Of a DNA stretch of 38,037 bases, positions 37,667 to 38,037 are shown piece by piece. A program made the position numbers and the translations under genes. Every line of letters begins with the position of its first letter. Position 1 is the first letter of the stretch. This DNA is from a bacterium. GTDB lineage: Bacteria > Chloroflexota > Dormibacteria > Aeolococcales > Bog-877. The notes beneath the pieces are model-generated. The model ran no database searches and had not been told where the DNA came from. It was given only the letters and a program-made list of their open reading frames with translations. The stretch lies in the NCBI GenBank assembly GCA_021795235.1, contig JAJYPP010000027.1, positions 1 through 38,037 of the forward strand, in the 5' to 3' direction.

Positions 37667-37675
37667 TTCGCGTGA

Positions 37676-37816
37676 GTGGACATCCACGGCGAGCACGAAG
37701 ATGGCACTCCCAACACCATGTCCCTGCGGCTGGACCAATGGTCCGCGGAACAGTTGCGGGATGCGATTACCGAGGTGCTGGGGGAGCAGGTCGCCTCGCG
37801 CTCGACCGTCGGATAG
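37676..37816 (+). CDS. possible small protein, 46 residues
   Basis: The frame from GTG 37676 to TAG 37814 encodes VDIHGEHEDGTPNTMSLRLD, then QWSAEQLRDAITEVLGEQ and a short polar tail. Codons have strongly G/C third positions, and the second half reads as an amphipathic helix, which is unlike the shadows around it. A TGA directly before the GTG limits the ORF; ATG 37718 is an alternative start (32 residues). No good ribosome binding site is seen. Family unknown. It could also be the remnant of a larger gene. Confidence 0.45.
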   Translation: MDIHGEHEDGTPNTMSLRLDQWSAEQLRDAITEVLGEQVASRSTVG

Positions 37817-37924
37817 GCTGGGGGCATACTTTGGCCAGGGTGCAATGCCAGACCTTGGTAGGTGGCCGAACAGCCCTGGCGAACCGTGGCCTCAGTCATT
37901 CAGGGGCCCCGGACTCCAGACCTG

Positions 37925-37954
37925 TTGACATAGTGCTGGCCGGGTAGGTCGGAT
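37925..37954 (+). promoter_or_regulatory. upstream tandem promoter candidate
   Basis: A perfect TTGACA (37925-37930) is followed after 18 bases by TCGGAT (37949-37954), a weaker -10. It lies 57 bases upstream of the consensus promoter and could be a second start for the same transcript. Confidence 0.35.
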
Positions 37955-37981
37955 TCGTATTCAGGAAGTACTGATTTTGGC

Positions 37982-38010
37982 TTGACATCCGGCCCCTCGT
38001 GTACTATAAT
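37982..38010 (+). promoter_or_regulatory. full-consensus sigma-70 promoter at right edge
   Basis: TTGACA (37982-37987), exactly 17 bases, then TATAAT (38005-38010): a 12/12 consensus match with optimal spacing. The start point would be near 38017, in the direction of the right edge. Such strong promoters in high-GC genomes usually drive rRNA, tRNA or other very abundant transcripts; the product lies outside the window. Confidence 0.85.
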
Positions 38011-38037
38011 AAGCGCAAGGTTTCTTTCGGATTCTGG

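Overview
This is a high-GC, gene-dense bacterial chromosome segment with frequent GTG and TTG starts and many overlapping genes. A high-GC lineage of the Actinomycetota / Dormibacterota / Chloroflexota type would fit. That is an inference from gene content and start-site style; no rRNA is present to settle it. Most genes are ordinary housekeeping or carbohydrate genes.

Layout. 1-2067: an edge-truncated MerR-like regulator, a possible MarR remnant, an ECF sigma factor without an adjacent anti-sigma gene, an unknown gene, and a 55-residue Cys-motif protein. 3046-7394: treY-treZ, the two enzymes that turn maltodextrin into trehalose. 7565-9820: a YggT-like membrane protein, a tiny membrane protein and an acyltransferase-3 protein. 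9951-11580: a decayed tRNA-Leu integration island, with an intact tRNA-Leu(CAA), a tyrosine-integrase fragment, a three-gene HicBA-type toxin-antitoxin operon, and a partial tRNA copy at the far end. 11607-12095: a bifunctional-nuclease family protein. 12280-17710: methyltransferase, polA, mutM and a GT4 glycosyltransferase in one operon, running into a convergent ABC-F gene (17668-19533). 19609-25722: uvrB, a glycogen-debranching enzyme (treX/glgX) and a GH57 glucanotransferase/amylase in one overlapping operon. 26300-29147: typA and proC. 29394-31556: membrane proteins, a 60-residue basic protein and an EamA transporter. 31979-37155: a PAS-GGDEF-EAL-REC protein overlapping a hybrid histidine kinase (GAF-PAS-HisKA-HATPase-REC-REC-HPt). 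37156-38037: gene-poor, with a possible 46-residue gene and a near-perfect consensus promoter reading out of the right edge.

How the genes work together. TreX and the GH57 enzyme can debranch and rework glycogen into linear maltodextrin; TreY makes the terminal trehalosyl linkage and TreZ releases trehalose. UvrB, PolA and MutM are DNA-repair functions. The kinase and the EAL protein form a plausible phosphorelay controlling cyclic-di-GMP breakdown: the EAL site looks intact while the GGDEF site is degenerate, and one kinase receiver has lost its phospho-acceptor Asp.

Two recurring signals stand out. First, several genes have a TAnnnT-like hexamer ending only 6-7 bases before the start codon and no ribosome binding site, the geometry of leaderless mRNAs. 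In two places such a start opens a 9-10 codon peptide whose stop overlaps the start of the main gene. Second, several last-of-operon genes end inside a perfect stem-loop that overlaps the stop codon and lacks a U-tract. These are sequence observations; the transcription behaviour is inferred.
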